Shown here: positions 7,754 to 16,937 of the stretch, in pieces
Layout: each line of letters starts with the position of its first letter
Numbering within the stretch: position 1 is the stretch's first letter
Assembly: GCA_965221855.1 (NCBI GenBank)
Contig: CBDCSV010000010.1
Location: 186,001-250,000, forward strand
Direction: 5' to 3'
DNA length: 64,000 nucleotides
DNA from: JAJDXO01 sp965221855
GTDB taxonomy: Bacteria; Pseudomonadota; Alphaproteobacteria; Rhodospirillales; UBA2165
The notes under the pieces: model-generated
Told to the model about the DNA's origin: nothing
The model's database searches: none
Seen by the model: only the letters and a program-made list of their open reading frames with translations
Position numbers and translations under genes: made by a program

Positions 7754-8881
7754 TTGGGGGGATTGGACTGGGGCGAGGGTTATCGCCCGCTTGGCCGCCA
7801 GGCGCTGGCCGAGATCATCGAGGGCCGGATGGCCGAGGCGGTGGATCGCTGGCTCGACGGCCTCGATGGCAGCGCTATGCGCGACCGGCGCAACGGCACC
7901 TACCGGCGTTGCCTGCTCAGCGAACTCGGCGACATCGAGCTCAACGTGCCGCGCACCCGGCACTTCTGCCCGACCGAGATCCTGCGCGGCTATGCAAGAC
8001 GCGCCCCGGAGATCGACCGCGCCATCCTGGCCGGCTTCGTGCTGGGGCTCTCGACGCGCAAGGTCGGTGAGGTCCTGCTTGCCCTGCTCGGGCGCCCGGT
8101 CTCGGCCGCGACCGTGAGCCGGGTCGCCAAGACCCTGGACGCAACGGTCGCGGCTTTCCACCGCAGGCCGCTAAAGAACGTCTACAAGGCGCTGATGCTC
8201 GACGGCGTGGTGCTGGCCCGCAAGACCGGCGCCGGCGCGCTCCGCAGGCCGGTCCTTGTGGCGTTGGGCATACGGCACGACGGCAAGAAGGAGATTATCG
8301 ACTTTTGTCTCTCAGGCAGCGAGAGCGCCGCCGAATGGGAGCGCTTCCTCACCGCGCTGCACCGCCGCGGCCTCACCGGCGAGGGCCTGGAGATGATCTG
8401 CGTCGATGGCGGCCAGGGCCTGCTCGCCGCCTTGCCGGTCGTCTATCACGGCATCCCGGTCCAGAGATGCTGGGCGCACAAGATGCGCAACATCCTCGAC
8501 AAGGTCCGCAAGACCGACCAGGAGGCCGTCAAGGCCGACGTCCACGACGTCATGAACGCAGACACTCGGCCAAAGGCGCTCAGCGCCGCCCGCCGCTTCG
8601 CCGACGCCTGGGAGCAGACCTACCCCAAGGCCGTCGCCTGCCTGCGCAACGACCTCGACGACTTGCTCACCTGCTTCCGCTACAAGACCCTTGCCGAACG
8701 AAAGCAGGTCAGGACCACCAACGCCATCGAACGACGGTTCCGGGAGGTCCGGAGACGAACCCGGCCCATGGGAACCTTCCAGGACAAGACCTCAATGGAC
8801 CGCATCCTCTTCGCGGTCTTCATTCACGAAAACAAGTCTCAGGGAATCAGTACCCCTCTCTCCCTGACACACAACTCTTGA
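7754..8881 (+). pseudogene. IS256-family transposase, 5'-truncated (diverged copy)
   Basis: It encodes a Mutator-type transposase from GLDWGEGYRPLGRQ to the normal C-terminus (STPLSLTHNS), lacking about the first 24 residues and the native start and ribosome site. The catalytic motifs are present: ALMLDGVVLA and ICVDGGQGLLAALP for the two Asp, then AIERRFREVRRR for the Glu. It differs from the three other copies in this window by scattered substitutions (for example ILRGYARRAP against VLKSYARRAP), so it is an older or separate lineage. Because the start is missing, it is probably not expressed as a functional transposase. Confidence 0.82.
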
Positions 8882-9039
8882 CGTTACCTGGTGACGTAAA
8901 AATTTATGTGTCAGTTGGGAATGGGGTACTCCCTGTGGTTTACGACAACCGCAAGAAGGAGCACCCCGATGCCACAGCAAGCTGTAACGATTGAGAACCT
9001 ACCACAAGCCTTTGAGGTGGTGAAGGAGATGCCGTTACC
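7761..9039 (+). mobile_element. Rearranged (circularly permuted) IS256-family element with right end-left end junction
   Basis: The order is the internal part to the right end (7761-8888), one base (T 8889), then the left end and first 143 bases of the element (8890-9032), then CGTTACC, which matches the outermost seven bases of the right end. Relative to an intact copy, the two breakpoints fall within about eight bases of each other just after the transposase start, so the pieces add up to nearly one complete element in permuted order. TTGGGGG occurs on both sides (7754-7760 and 9040-9046). This fits integration or decay of a circle or tandem-dimer intermediate. Confidence 0.7.
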
Positions 9040-9105
9040 TTGGGGGATAGGCCCCGGCCCCGATCCGGGCTATTCTCATGTGAGACGAATTCAGGGCACG
9101 GATCG

Positions 9106-10194
9106 ATGACTAACGGGGAGGACGGCGGAACAAGCCGCCCGAACAGAAAGACGCGGGCCAAAAACAAGGCCGGCGGGCCCGGCGGAACCGGACTGTATCG
9201 GCGGCGGCGCAAGCCGGCGAAAACCTATGGCGCGCTCGATCTCGGCACCAACAACTGCCGGCTGCTGATCGCCAAGCCGACTCTGGACGGCTTCCGGGTG
9301 GTGACCTCTTTTTCGCGGATCGTGCGCCTCGGCGAAGGAATGGCCGAGGACGACCGGTTGTGCGAGGACGCCATGGAGCGGGCCATCGAGGCGCTCGGCG
9401 TCTGCGCCAGGAAACTCGAACAGTTCGACGTCGCCCGTGCCCGCAACATCGCCACCGAAGCCTGCCGGCGGGCGGTCAACTGCGAGGACTTCATCGAACG
9501 CATCGAGAGCCGGACCGGGCTGAGGCTGGAAACCATTTCTTCCCGGGAAGAGGCGCGGCTGGCGCTGGCCGGCTGCAGAAGCCTGCTTGCCGACGATCCG
9601 CCCCACGCCCTGGTGTTCGATATCGGCGGCGGCTCCACCGAACTGGTCTGGGCGGTGCGGGACGGCGACGACGGATTCAGGATCGCCGACGCCTTGTCCC
9701 TCCCCATCGGGGTGGTGAACCTGTCGGAGATTTGCGGCACCGGCGAGGTCTCCCGGGATGCCTATGAAAACATGGTCGAAACCGTGGCCCGGCACCTGCC
9801 CGAATTCTGCCGGCGCAACCGCATCGCCGGCCGGGTCGGGCGGGGCCGGGTACAAATGCTCGGGACCTCCGGGACCGTGACCACGCTGGGCGCCGTGCAT
9901 CTGGACCTCCCCCGCTACTCCCGGTCCCACATCGACGGCCTGCGCATCGGTTTCGGCGCCCTGGAGCGCGCCCCGGACCGGCTGACCGGCATGGACTACG
10001 ACGGCCGCGCCGCCATCCCGTGCATCGGGCATGAGCGCGCCGAACTGGTGGTGCCGGGCTGCGCCATTCTCGAAGCCATCTGCCGGTGCTGGCCGGTGGG
10101 ATCGCTGCGGATCGCCGACCGGGGCCTGCGCGAGGGCATCCTCCTCGAACTGATGGCGATGGACCGGGTCGCCGCCGCCCAGCCCGCCGCCTGA
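9106..10194 (+). CDS. ppx: Exopolyphosphatase / guanosine pentaphosphate phosphatase
   Basis: A Ppx/GppA family phosphatase of the actin-like ATPase fold, hydrolysing polyphosphate or pppGpp. The phosphate-binding motifs are visible: LDLGTNNCRLL near the N-terminus, then DIGGGSTELVW and LGTSGTVTTLG. The basic N-terminal stretch (about 35 residues rich in R/K/G) is an extension before the domain. ATG 9106 is used; the frame is open upstream to 9040, inside the IS remnant, but that part is not conserved-looking. It ends 9 bases before rlmE and probably shares its transcript, a pairing common in alphaproteobacteria. The IS256 remnant ends about 65 bases upstream and may have altered its promoter. 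Confidence 0.87.
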   Translation: MTNGEDGGTSRPNRKTRAKNKAGGPGGTGLYRRRRKPAKTYGALDLGTNNCRLLIAKPTLDGFRVVTSFSRIVRLGEGMAEDDRLCEDAMERAIEALGVCARKLEQFDVARARNIATEACRRAVNCEDFIERIESRTGLRLETISSREEARLALAGCRSLLADDPPHALVFDIGGGSTELVWAVRDGDDGFRIADALSLPIGVVNLSEICGTGEVSRDAYENMVETVARHLPEFCRRNRIAGRVGRGRVQMLGTSGTVTTLGAVHLDLPRYSRSHIDGLRIGFGALERAPDRLTGMDYDGRAAIPCIGHERAELVVPGCAILEAICRCWPVGSLRIADRGLREGILLELMAMDRVAAAQPAA

Positions 10195-10203
10195 GAGCCG
10201 GTC

Positions 10204-10908
10204 ATGGCGAAGGGACGCGGGCGGAAGGGCCGATCCAGCCGCCAATCCAACCGCATGGCGGGGCGCGATCTCTCGGTCCGGCTGAAAACCGCCAAGGGGC
10301 GCAAGTCCTCCTCCACCCGCTGGCTCCAGCGCCAGCTCAACGACCCCTACGTGGCGCAGGCCCGGCGCGACGGCTACCGCTCGCGGGCGGCCTACAAGCT
10401 CCTGGAGCTGAACGACCGGTTCGACCTTCTCCGCAAGGGAATGCGGGTGCTCGACCTGGGCGCGGCGCCGGGGGGCTGGACGCAGGTGGCGGTGGCCGGG
10501 ACCGGGGGCGAGATCGTCGCCCTCGATATTCTGGAAATGGAGGACATTCCGGGCGCCGCCGTTCTTCAAGGCGACATATATGACGAGGACGCGCCGGCCA
10601 GGATCACCGGGGCCCTGGGCGGCAAGGCGGACCTCGTGCTGAGCGACATGGCGCCGCCGCTCTCCGGCCACGCCAAGACCGACCACCTGCGGACCATGGC
10701 GCTGGTCGAGGCGGCCTACGATCTGGCTCTCGAAGTCCTGGCGCCGGGCGGCGGGTTCGTCGCCAAGGTCTTCCAGGGCGGCACCGAGGCAAGGCTGCTG
10801 GCCGACATGAAACGGCGCTTCGCCTCGGTCCGCCACGCCAAGCCGCCGGCGAGCCGAGCCGAATCGGCGGAGATCTACGTCGTCGCCACCGGCTTGCGGG
10901 AGGCCTGA
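10204..10908 (+). CDS. rlmE: 23S rRNA (uridine-2552 2'-O) methyltransferase RlmE/FtsJ
   Basis: This enzyme methylates the ribose of U2552 in 23S rRNA in the assembled large subunit, using SAM. The SAM motif is VLDLGAAPGGWTQVA. The K-D-K-E tetrad can be traced: Lys in SRAAYKLLEL, Asp in LVLSDMAPPLSGH, Lys in GGFVAKVFQGG and Glu in SRAESAEIYVVA. The first 45 residues form a basic tail (GRKGRSSRQSNR) longer than in E. coli RlmE, as is usual in Rhodospirillales. It lies 9 bases after ppx. The product of 234 aa is of normal length. Confidence 0.93.
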   Translation: MAKGRGRKGRSSRQSNRMAGRDLSVRLKTAKGRKSSSTRWLQRQLNDPYVAQARRDGYRSRAAYKLLELNDRFDLLRKGMRVLDLGAAPGGWTQVAVAGTGGEIVALDILEMEDIPGAAVLQGDIYDEDAPARITGALGGKADLVLSDMAPPLSGHAKTDHLRTMALVEAAYDLALEVLAPGGGFVAKVFQGGTEARLLADMKRRFASVRHAKPPASRAESAEIYVVATGLREA

Positions 10909-11017
10909 CGTCACCCTAACCCGTTGAGGCGATTGGCGTTGCCGGGGTGTGTCCTGGCGGCTTGGATTTGCCTCCCATCTGTGTATGATCGGGCGCCAAC
11001 TCTGATACGGAGATGGC

Positions 11018-12493
11018 ATGAATATCCCCGACGGCCTGACCTTCGACGACATCCTGCTGGAACCAGCGGCCTCCGATGTCCTGCCGTCTGAAACCGACAC
11101 CGCCACCCGTCTGACCAACGCCATCGATCTCGGCATTCCGCTGGTGTCCGCCGCCATGGACACGGTGACCGAAAGCGCGCTCGCCATCGCCATGGCCCAG
11201 GCCGGCGGAATCGGCGTCATCCACAAGAATCTGGAGCCCAACGAACAGGCCGCCGAGGTCCGCAAGGTGAAGAAGTTCGAAAGCGGCATGGTGGTCGATC
11301 CCATGACCATCCGCCCCGACGCCACCCTTGCCGACGCCCTCGACCTGATGGAGCGGCACAGGATTTCCGGTATTCCGGTGGTCGAGAACGGCAACGGCAA
11401 GCTGGTGGGCATCATCACCAACCGGGACGTCCGGTTCGCCAGCGAGGCCAAGCAGCCGGTGAGCGAGCTGATGACCGCGCACACCGCGGCCCGGCCGCTG
11501 ATCACCGTCGAGGAAGGCGTCGCGGCCGAGGAGGCCAAGCGGCTTCTGCACCAGCACCGGATCGAGAAGCTGATCGTCGTCGACGACGCGTTCCGCTGCA
11601 TCGGCCTGATCACCGTGAAGGACATGGAAAAGGCGCAGAAGTTCCCCGACGCCTGCAAGGACGAGAAAGGCCGGCTCAGGGCCGCCGCCGCGACCGGGGT
11701 CGGCGAGGCGGGTCTCGCCCGCGCCGAGGCCCTGCTGGATTCGGAGGTCGACGTCATCGTCGTCGACACGGCCCACGGACATTCGGCCGGCGTCCTGGAC
11801 GCGGTCACCCGGATCAAGAAGCTGAGCAACTACGTTCAGGTGGTCGCCGGCAATATCGCCACCAGGGACGGCGCCAAGGCGCTGATCGACGCCGGCGCCG
11901 ACAGCATCAAGATCGGCATCGGTCCCGGCACCATCTGCACGACCCGCATGATCGCCGGCGTCGGCATGCCGCAGTTCACCGCCGTCCTGGAATCGGCCGA
12001 GGAATGCCACAAGGCGGGCGTGCCCTGCATCGCCGACGGCGGCATCAAATATTCGGGCGACCTGGCCAAGGCCATCGCCGCCGGCGCCGACTGCGTGATG
12101 ATCGGCTCGCTGCTGGCGGGCACCGAGGAAAGCCCGGGCGAGGTGTTTCTCTATCAGGGCCGCTCCTACAAGGCCTATCGGGGCATGGGCTCCATCGGCG
12201 CCATGGCCCGGGGGTCGGCCGACCGGTACTTCCAGCAGGAGGTGTCCGACAGCCTGAAACTGGTCCCCGAAGGGGTCGAGGGCCGGGTGCCGTTCAAGGG
12301 TCCGGCCGCCCACGTCATCCACCAGCTGGTGGGCGGGCTCAGGTCTTCCATGGGCTATACCGGCAAGGCAACCATCGCCGACATGCAGGGCAACTGCAAT
12401 TTCCGGCGGATCACCGCCGCGGGCCTGCGCGAAAGCCATGTGCACGATGTCACCATCACCCGTGAAGCGCCCAATTACCGCGTCGACAACTAG
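11018..12493 (+). CDS. guaB: Inosine-5'-monophosphate dehydrogenase
   Basis: IMPDH converts IMP to XMP with NAD, the committed step to GMP. The protein of 491 aa has the standard (beta/alpha)8 barrel interrupted by two CBS domains (about residues 93-205; MTIRPDATLADALDLMERHR and the second half VEEGVAAEEAKRLLHQHR). The catalytic loop Cys is in GIGPGTICTTR, and the flap has GSADRYFQ. The N-terminus LTFDDILLEPAASDVLP is canonical. It sits with guaA 1.9 kb downstream, separated by rsmB and a GNAT gene, an order typical of alphaproteobacteria. Confidence 0.96.
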   Translation: MNIPDGLTFDDILLEPAASDVLPSETDTATRLTNAIDLGIPLVSAAMDTVTESALAIAMAQAGGIGVIHKNLEPNEQAAEVRKVKKFESGMVVDPMTIRPDATLADALDLMERHRISGIPVVENGNGKLVGIITNRDVRFASEAKQPVSELMTAHTAARPLITVEEGVAAEEAKRLLHQHRIEKLIVVDDAFRCIGLITVKDMEKAQKFPDACKDEKGRLRAAAATGVGEAGLARAEALLDSEVDVIVVDTAHGHSAGVLDAVTRIKKLSNYVQVVAGNIATRDGAKALIDAGADSIKIGIGPGTICTTRMIAGVGMPQFTAVLESAEECHKAGVPCIADGGIKYSGDLAKAIAAGADCVMIGSLLAGTEESPGEVFLYQGRSYKAYRGMGSIGAMARGSADRYFQQEVSDSLKLVPEGVEGRVPFKGPAAHVIHQLVGGLRSSMGYTGKATIADMQGNCNFRRITAAGLRESHVHDVTITREAPNYRVDN

Positions 12494-12523
12494 GCCCGGC
12501 GCCGGACGGGCGGGCGCGCCCCG

Positions 12524-13846
12524 ATGACCCCCGGCGCCCGGATCGCCGCGGCGATCGAAATCATCGACCTGTTGGACGAGACCGGGGCGCCCGCCGACGG
12601 CGCCATCGAGCGTTATTTCCGCAAGCGGCGCTACGCCGGCGCCAAGGACCGCCGCGCCGTCACCGAGCGCGTCTTCGGCATCGTCCGCCGCCGGGCGCGG
12701 CTCGACTGGTGGATGCTGCGGGTCCAGGACAACCGCCGGCCCGACGGGCGGCGGCGCGCGCTGGCCGATCTTGCCCTGGCGGACGGCCTCGCCGGACGCG
12801 GCATCGAAAACCTGTTCGACGGCGCCGGCTACGCGCCCAAGGCGCTGACGACGGAAGAAATCGGGCTGGTGGACGCGCTCATCGGCGAGAACCTCGACCA
12901 CGCCGACCAGCCTGCCTGGGTGGCCCACGAATTCCCGTCCTGGCTCGAGCGGCCGCTCACCGATCTGCTGAACGGCGACTTGCCCGAGGAAATGGACGCC
13001 CTCAACACCGCCGCCCCCCTCGATCTCCGGGTAAACACCCTCAAGGGGGACTGCGCCCGGGCGCTCGAAGTGCTGAGGAACGACCGCATCGAGGCCAAAC
13101 CGACGGCGCTCTCCTCCATCGGCCTGCGCGTCCAGGGCCGGGTCAACCTTCAGGCGGCCACCGCCTACAAGGGCGGCTTCGTCGAGGTGCAGGACGAGGG
13201 CTCGCAGATCATCGCCCTGCTGGTCGGCGCCGGGAAGGGCATGAAGGTGGCCGATTTCTGCGCCGGCGCCGGCGGCAAGACCCTGGCCATCGCCGCGGAA
13301 ATGAGGGACCAGGGCGAGATCACCGCCTGCGACATCGACCCCAAACGCCTGGGCGCGCTGAAACACAGGCTGAGGCGCGCCGACTGCCGGAGCATCGAGA
13401 GCCGGGTGCTGGTGCCGGGGGGCGACATGTGGATCCACGACAACGAAGGCGCCATGGACCGGGTGCTGGTCGACGCGCCGTGCTCGGGCACCGGGCGCTG
13501 GCGGCGGCGGCCCGACGCCCGCTGGCGGCTGACCGGCCGGGAGCTGCGCGACCTCACCAAGGACCAGCGGCGTATCCTCCACGAAGCCTGCCGGCTGGTG
13601 AAGCCGGGCGGTCGGCTGATTTACGCCACCTGCTCCATCCTGGCCGAAGAGAACGAGCGCCAGATCGAAGACTTCCTCGAATGGTTCGGCGGCTTCCGGG
13701 TGATCCCGGTGAAACAGGTGTGGGAGGAAACCATCGGCGGCGCGTCACCGGCTGACCCGGCGCGGGACGGCGATTTCCTGCGCCTCACCCCGCACCGTCA
13801 CGGCACCGACGGGTTCTTCGTCGCGGTGCTGGAAAAGCGGGCCTGA
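12524..13846 (+). CDS. rsmB: RsmB-type rRNA (cytosine-5) methyltransferase
   Basis: A NOL1/NOP2/Sun family enzyme, best matching RsmB, which makes m5C967 in 16S rRNA. The N-terminal NusB-like RNA-binding region is residues 1-140. The methyltransferase core has VADFCAGAGGKTLAIA (SAM site), LVDAPCSGTGRWRRRPD (motif IV Cys) and IYATCSILAEENE (motif VI, nucleophilic Cys). The length of 440 aa is normal. Its TGA overlaps the ATG of the next gene by one base. The exact target nucleotide cannot be proved from sequence. Confidence 0.88.
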   Translation: MTPGARIAAAIEIIDLLDETGAPADGAIERYFRKRRYAGAKDRRAVTERVFGIVRRRARLDWWMLRVQDNRRPDGRRRALADLALADGLAGRGIENLFDGAGYAPKALTTEEIGLVDALIGENLDHADQPAWVAHEFPSWLERPLTDLLNGDLPEEMDALNTAAPLDLRVNTLKGDCARALEVLRNDRIEAKPTALSSIGLRVQGRVNLQAATAYKGGFVEVQDEGSQIIALLVGAGKGMKVADFCAGAGGKTLAIAAEMRDQGEITACDIDPKRLGALKHRLRRADCRSIESRVLVPGGDMWIHDNEGAMDRVLVDAPCSGTGRWRRRPDARWRLTGRELRDLTKDQRRILHEACRLVKPGGRLIYATCSILAEENERQIEDFLEWFGGFRVIPVKQVWEETIGGASPADPARDGDFLRLTPHRHGTDGFFVAVLEKRA

Positions 13847-14388
13847 TGGCCAGCCGCTTCCGCCGCGCCCGCCCGGACGATGCGCCGGCGATCGCGGGCG
13901 TCTACGTGGAAACCTGGCGGACCACCTACGCGGGGTCGGTGCCGGACAAGGTGCTGCTGGAGATGTCGCCGGAAATCCAGGCCGTCCGCTGGACGCGGGC
14001 CATCGAAAAGAAGGGCCCCGAGATCATCGTCGTCGCCGAGGACCGCACCGAGGGGGTGATCGGGGTCGGCAGCTGCGGGCCCAACCGCCAGCGGCGCTCC
14101 GGCTTCGCCGGCGAGGTCTATACCCTCTACGTTCACCCGGACTTCCAGGAGCAGGGCAACGGCCGGGGACTGCTGCTGCGCCTGTTCGAGGAACTGTCCG
14201 GCGCGGGCCTCGATTCGGCGGTCATCTGGGTGCTGGCCGCCAACCCGAGCCGCTACTTCTACGAGGCCATGGGCGGCCGGCGCGAGGGCGAGCGGGTCGA
14301 GCGCCTGTGGGGCGCCGACCTCAAGGAAACCGGCTACGGCTGGCCCGACCTGACAAAAGCCATTGAGGCGTTGGACGACTCCCCTTAA
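13846..14388 (+). CDS. GNAT-family N-acetyltransferase
   Basis: A 180-aa Gcn5-related acetyltransferase. The acetyl-CoA-binding motif A is seen as LYVHPDFQEQGNGRGLLLRLF (about residues 94-114), followed by VIWVLAANPSRYFYEAMGG, the usual motif B. The substrate is unknown. It is translationally coupled to rsmB (TGATG overlap) and ends 12 bases before guaA, so the three are probably co-transcribed. Confidence 0.85.
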   Translation: MASRFRRARPDDAPAIAGVYVETWRTTYAGSVPDKVLLEMSPEIQAVRWTRAIEKKGPEIIVVAEDRTEGVIGVGSCGPNRQRRSGFAGEVYTLYVHPDFQEQGNGRGLLLRLFEELSGAGLDSAVIWVLAANPSRYFYEAMGGRREGERVERLWGADLKETGYGWPDLTKAIEALDDSP

Positions 14389-14400
14389 GAGACAGTGAGC

Positions 14401-15963
14401 ATGACGGCGACCACGTCCGACAAAATTCTGATCATCGATTTCGGCTCCCAGGTGACCCAGCTGATCGCCCGGCGGGTCCGGGAATCGGGGGTCTATTCGG
14501 AAATCCACCCGTTCAACGCGGTGACCGCCGAAAGCCTCGAAGCATTCGATCCCCGGGCCATCATTCTCTCGGGCGGCCCGGCCAGCGTCCATGAAACGGG
14601 GACGCCCGAGGCCCCGGCGGAGGTGTATTCGGCGGGCGTGCCGATCCTCGGCATCTGCTACGGCGAGCAGACCATGGTCGCCCAGATGGGCGGCGAGGTG
14701 CGGGCCTCGGACCACCGGGAGTTCGGCCGCGCCATGGTCGACGTGACCGGCGACTGCCGGCTGTTCGACGGCGTCTGGTCCAAGGGCGAGACCCACCAGG
14801 TGTGGATGAGCCACGGCGACCGGGTCGACGGCATCCCCGACGGGTTCCGGGTGGTGGCCAGGAACGACACGGCGCCCTTCGCCGCCATCGCCGACGACGA
14901 GCGCGGGTTCTACGGCGTCCAGTTCCACCCCGAGGTGATCCACACCCCGGACGGGGCCAAGCTGCTGGCCAACTTCACCCATCGGGTGGCGGGCTGTTCC
15001 GGCGAGTGGACCATGGCCCACTTCAAGACCCGGGCCATCGAGGAGGCCCGCCGGCAGGTGGGCGGCGGCAAGGTGATCCTCGGCCTCTCGGGCGGGGTGG
15101 ACTCGTCGGTTGTCGCCGTGCTGCTTCACGAGGCCATCGGCGATCAGTTGACCTGCGTGTTCGTCGATACCGGGCTGATGCGGATGAACGAAGCGCAAGA
15201 AGTGGTGGGCCTGTTCCGGGATCACTACAACATCCCCCTGGTCCACAGGGACGCCGGCGATCTGTTCCTGGACAAGCTCGACGGCATCGCCGACCCGGAG
15301 CGCAAGCGCAAGATCATCGGCGCCACGTTCATCGACGTCTTCGAGGAAGAGGCAAACAGGATCGGCGGCGCCGAGTTCCTCGGCCAGGGCACGCTCTACC
15401 CCGACGTCATCGAGAGCGTTTCGTTCCATGGCGGCCCAAGCGTCACCATCAAATCCCATCACAATGTGGGCGGCCTGCCGGAACGGATGAACATGAAGCT
15501 GGTGGAGCCCTTGCGGACCCTGTTCAAGGACGAGGTCCGGGAGCTGGGCCGCGAGCTCGGCCTGCCCGAGAGCTTCGTCGGCCGCCACCCCTTCCCCGGT
15601 CCCGGCCTCGCCATCCGCATCCCCGGCGGGATCACCCGGGAGAAGCTGGAGATCCTCCGCAAGGCCGACGCCATCTACCTGGACGAGATTCGCGGCGCCG
15701 GGCTTTACGACGCCATCTGGCAGGCCTTCGCCGTCCTGCTGCCCGTGCAGACCGTCGGGGTCATGGGGGATGCCCGGACCTACGACTATGTGTGCGGGCT
15801 GCGGGCGGTGACCTCCACCGATGGCATGACCGCGGATTACTTCCACTTCGATCAGGAATTTCTAGGCTCCGTGGCCACCCGGATCATCAACGAGGTTAAG
15901 GGCATCAACCGGGTGGTCTACGACGTCACCTCGAAGCCGCCTGGCACCATCGAGTGGGAGTAG
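14401..15963 (+). CDS. guaA: GMP synthase (glutamine-hydrolysing)
   Basis: GMP synthase aminates XMP to GMP with glutamine and ATP. The class I glutamine amidotransferase domain (about residues 10-200) has the nucleophile in LGICYGEQTM and the catalytic His-Glu in VQFHPEVIHT. The ATP-pyrophosphatase domain has the P-loop LGLSGGVDSSVVAVL. The C-terminal dimerisation domain ends with the canonical PPGTIEWE. ATG 14401 is taken; a GTG two codons earlier is possible. A 21-base piece of its 3' region is repeated at 16805-16825, beyond the next gene; guaA 3' ends are a known integration target for genomic islands. Confidence 0.96.
   Translation: MTATTSDKILIIDFGSQVTQLIARRVRESGVYSEIHPFNAVTAESLEAFDPRAIILSGGPASVHETGTPEAPAEVYSAGVPILGICYGEQTMVAQMGGEVRASDHREFGRAMVDVTGDCRLFDGVWSKGETHQVWMSHGDRVDGIPDGFRVVARNDTAPFAAIADDERGFYGVQFHPEVIHTPDGAKLLANFTHRVAGCSGEWTMAHFKTRAIEEARRQVGGGKVILGLSGGVDSSVVAVLLHEAIGDQLTCVFVDTGLMRMNEAQEVVGLFRDHYNIPLVHRDAGDLFLDKLDGIADPERKRKIIGATFIDVFEEEANRIGGAEFLGQGTLYPDVIESVSFHGGPSVTIKSHHNVGGLPERMNMKLVEPLRTLFKDEVRELGRELGLPESFVGRHPFPGPGLAIRIPGGITREKLEILRKADAIYLDEIRGAGLYDAIWQAFAVLLPVQTVGVMGDARTYDYVCGLRAVTSTDGMTADYFHFDQEFLGSVATRIINEVKGINRVVYDVTSKPPGTIEWE
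15874..15894 (+). repeat. 21-bp direct repeat, copy 1 (within guaA)
   Basis: GCCACCCGGATCATCAACGA(G) inside the guaA C-terminal coding region (residues ATRIINE) is repeated without mismatch at 16805-16825. The two copies bracket the AT-rich methyltransferase gene. Confidence 0.8.
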
Positions 15964-16028
15964 TTATTCCTTATGTACGTTGCTGCCGGGATGCCTGAGG
16001 GAGCATTGGCGGAAGGAAGGAAGAAAAA

Positions 16029-16709
16029 GTGAAGAAGATGAACGAAATTCGCGGTTTGAGCGCCGATCACGTATGGGACTATGAAAACGGGTTTTATTGG
16101 TACTCACCCAAGTCACGGCTAAACAAGATGCTGGCTCACTATGAGCTCTACAAATCTATTGTGGAAATTCCAGGACATATTTTTGAATTTGGCGTCTACA
16201 AGGCCGCATCTCTGGTTCGTTTCGCAACGTTTCGTGACCTGCTTGAGAACGATTTTTCGAGAAAAATAGTCGGTTTTGATGCTTTCGGAGCATTTCCGAC
16301 AGATAAATTAGAGGTTGGCGCTGATTTAGATTTCATCGAAAGGTTCGAGGGCGCCGGCGGGCACGGATTAAGTCAAGAAGAAGTCAAAGAAATTCTGTCT
16401 CACAAAGGGTTCGAAAATTTCGAACTGGTAAAGGGCAATGTGTTTGACACGCTTCCGTCCTACTTGGCCGACAATCCCGAAACCAGAATTGCGCTCCTGC
16501 ATTTGGATATGGATGTGAAAGAGCCAACGGACTTTGCGTTAGATTTACTTTTCGAACGAGTGGTTCCCGGCGGGCTGGTCGTATTTGACGATTACAACGC
16601 CGTTGCTGGTGAGACCATTTCCGTGGATGACTTCGCAAAGAAACATCATCTGAAACTTGAAAAACTGCCTTTCTATAATTTACCGACGTTCATTAGAAAG
16701 CCGATCTAA
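16029..16709 (+). CDS. TylF/MycF-like SAM-dependent methyltransferase (AT-rich, probably acquired)
   Basis: A class I methyltransferase of the TylF/MycF type; such enzymes usually O-methylate sugars of glycans or natural products. Motifs: GHIFEFGVYKAASLVRFA (SAM site, about residues 48-65), IVGFDAFGAFP, and LLHLDMDVKEPTDFALDLLFERVVPGGLVVFDDYNA, with the metal-binding acidic residues LDMD and DDY. The start is GTG 16029 or ATG 16038, after a purine-rich GGAAGGAAGGAAG. Its base composition is clearly more AT-rich than that of guaA and of the genes beyond, which suggests transfer. It lies between the two copies of a 21-bp guaA repeat. Confidence 0.8.
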   Translation: MKKMNEIRGLSADHVWDYENGFYWYSPKSRLNKMLAHYELYKSIVEIPGHIFEFGVYKAASLVRFATFRDLLENDFSRKIVGFDAFGAFPTDKLEVGADLDFIERFEGAGGHGLSQEEVKEILSHKGFENFELVKGNVFDTLPSYLADNPETRIALLHLDMDVKEPTDFALDLLFERVVPGGLVVFDDYNAVAGETISVDDFAKKHHLKLEKLPFYNLPTFIRKPI

Positions 16710-16804
16710 CAGTCAAGTAATGAGTGAGTGGTACGACGACAAATGAAGATACATTGGTAGTGTTCGTGTGAAAAACAATCCCGACCCATTCCAGACGCGG
16801 CGCA

Positions 16805-16825
16805 GCCACCCGGATCATCAACGAG
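16805..16825 (+). repeat. 21-bp direct repeat, copy 2 (orphan guaA fragment)
   Basis: A perfect copy of guaA bases 15874-15894 lying in the non-coding stretch 16710-16937. No further guaA sequence continues on either side. Apart from this repeat and a short GC-rich palindrome (GTTAGGCGGTCCAAC), I see nothing recognisable in 16710-16937. Confidence 0.78.
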
Positions 16826-16937
16826 ATGAAATGAACGTTATGCGTCCGTTCCGTGCCGGTGGAAAGTAAGCCCTTGGAGCCCGCCCGTTAGGCGGTCCAA
16901 CGCGAGGGCCGATGCGCCGCGACAGGTTGGTGAAGGA

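Noticed and set aside
9091..13582. Very long reverse-strand open frames (912 and 888 codons) over ppx, rlmE, guaB and rsmB
   Set aside because: They are antisense shadows of high-GC coding sequence. Their translations are low-complexity and unlike any family, while the forward genes have complete motifs.
16880..16896. attC-like or integron-like palindrome GTTAGGC…GTCCAAC
   Set aside because: The two core-like boxes are in the wrong order and too close for an attC site, and there is no integron integrase or cassette array.
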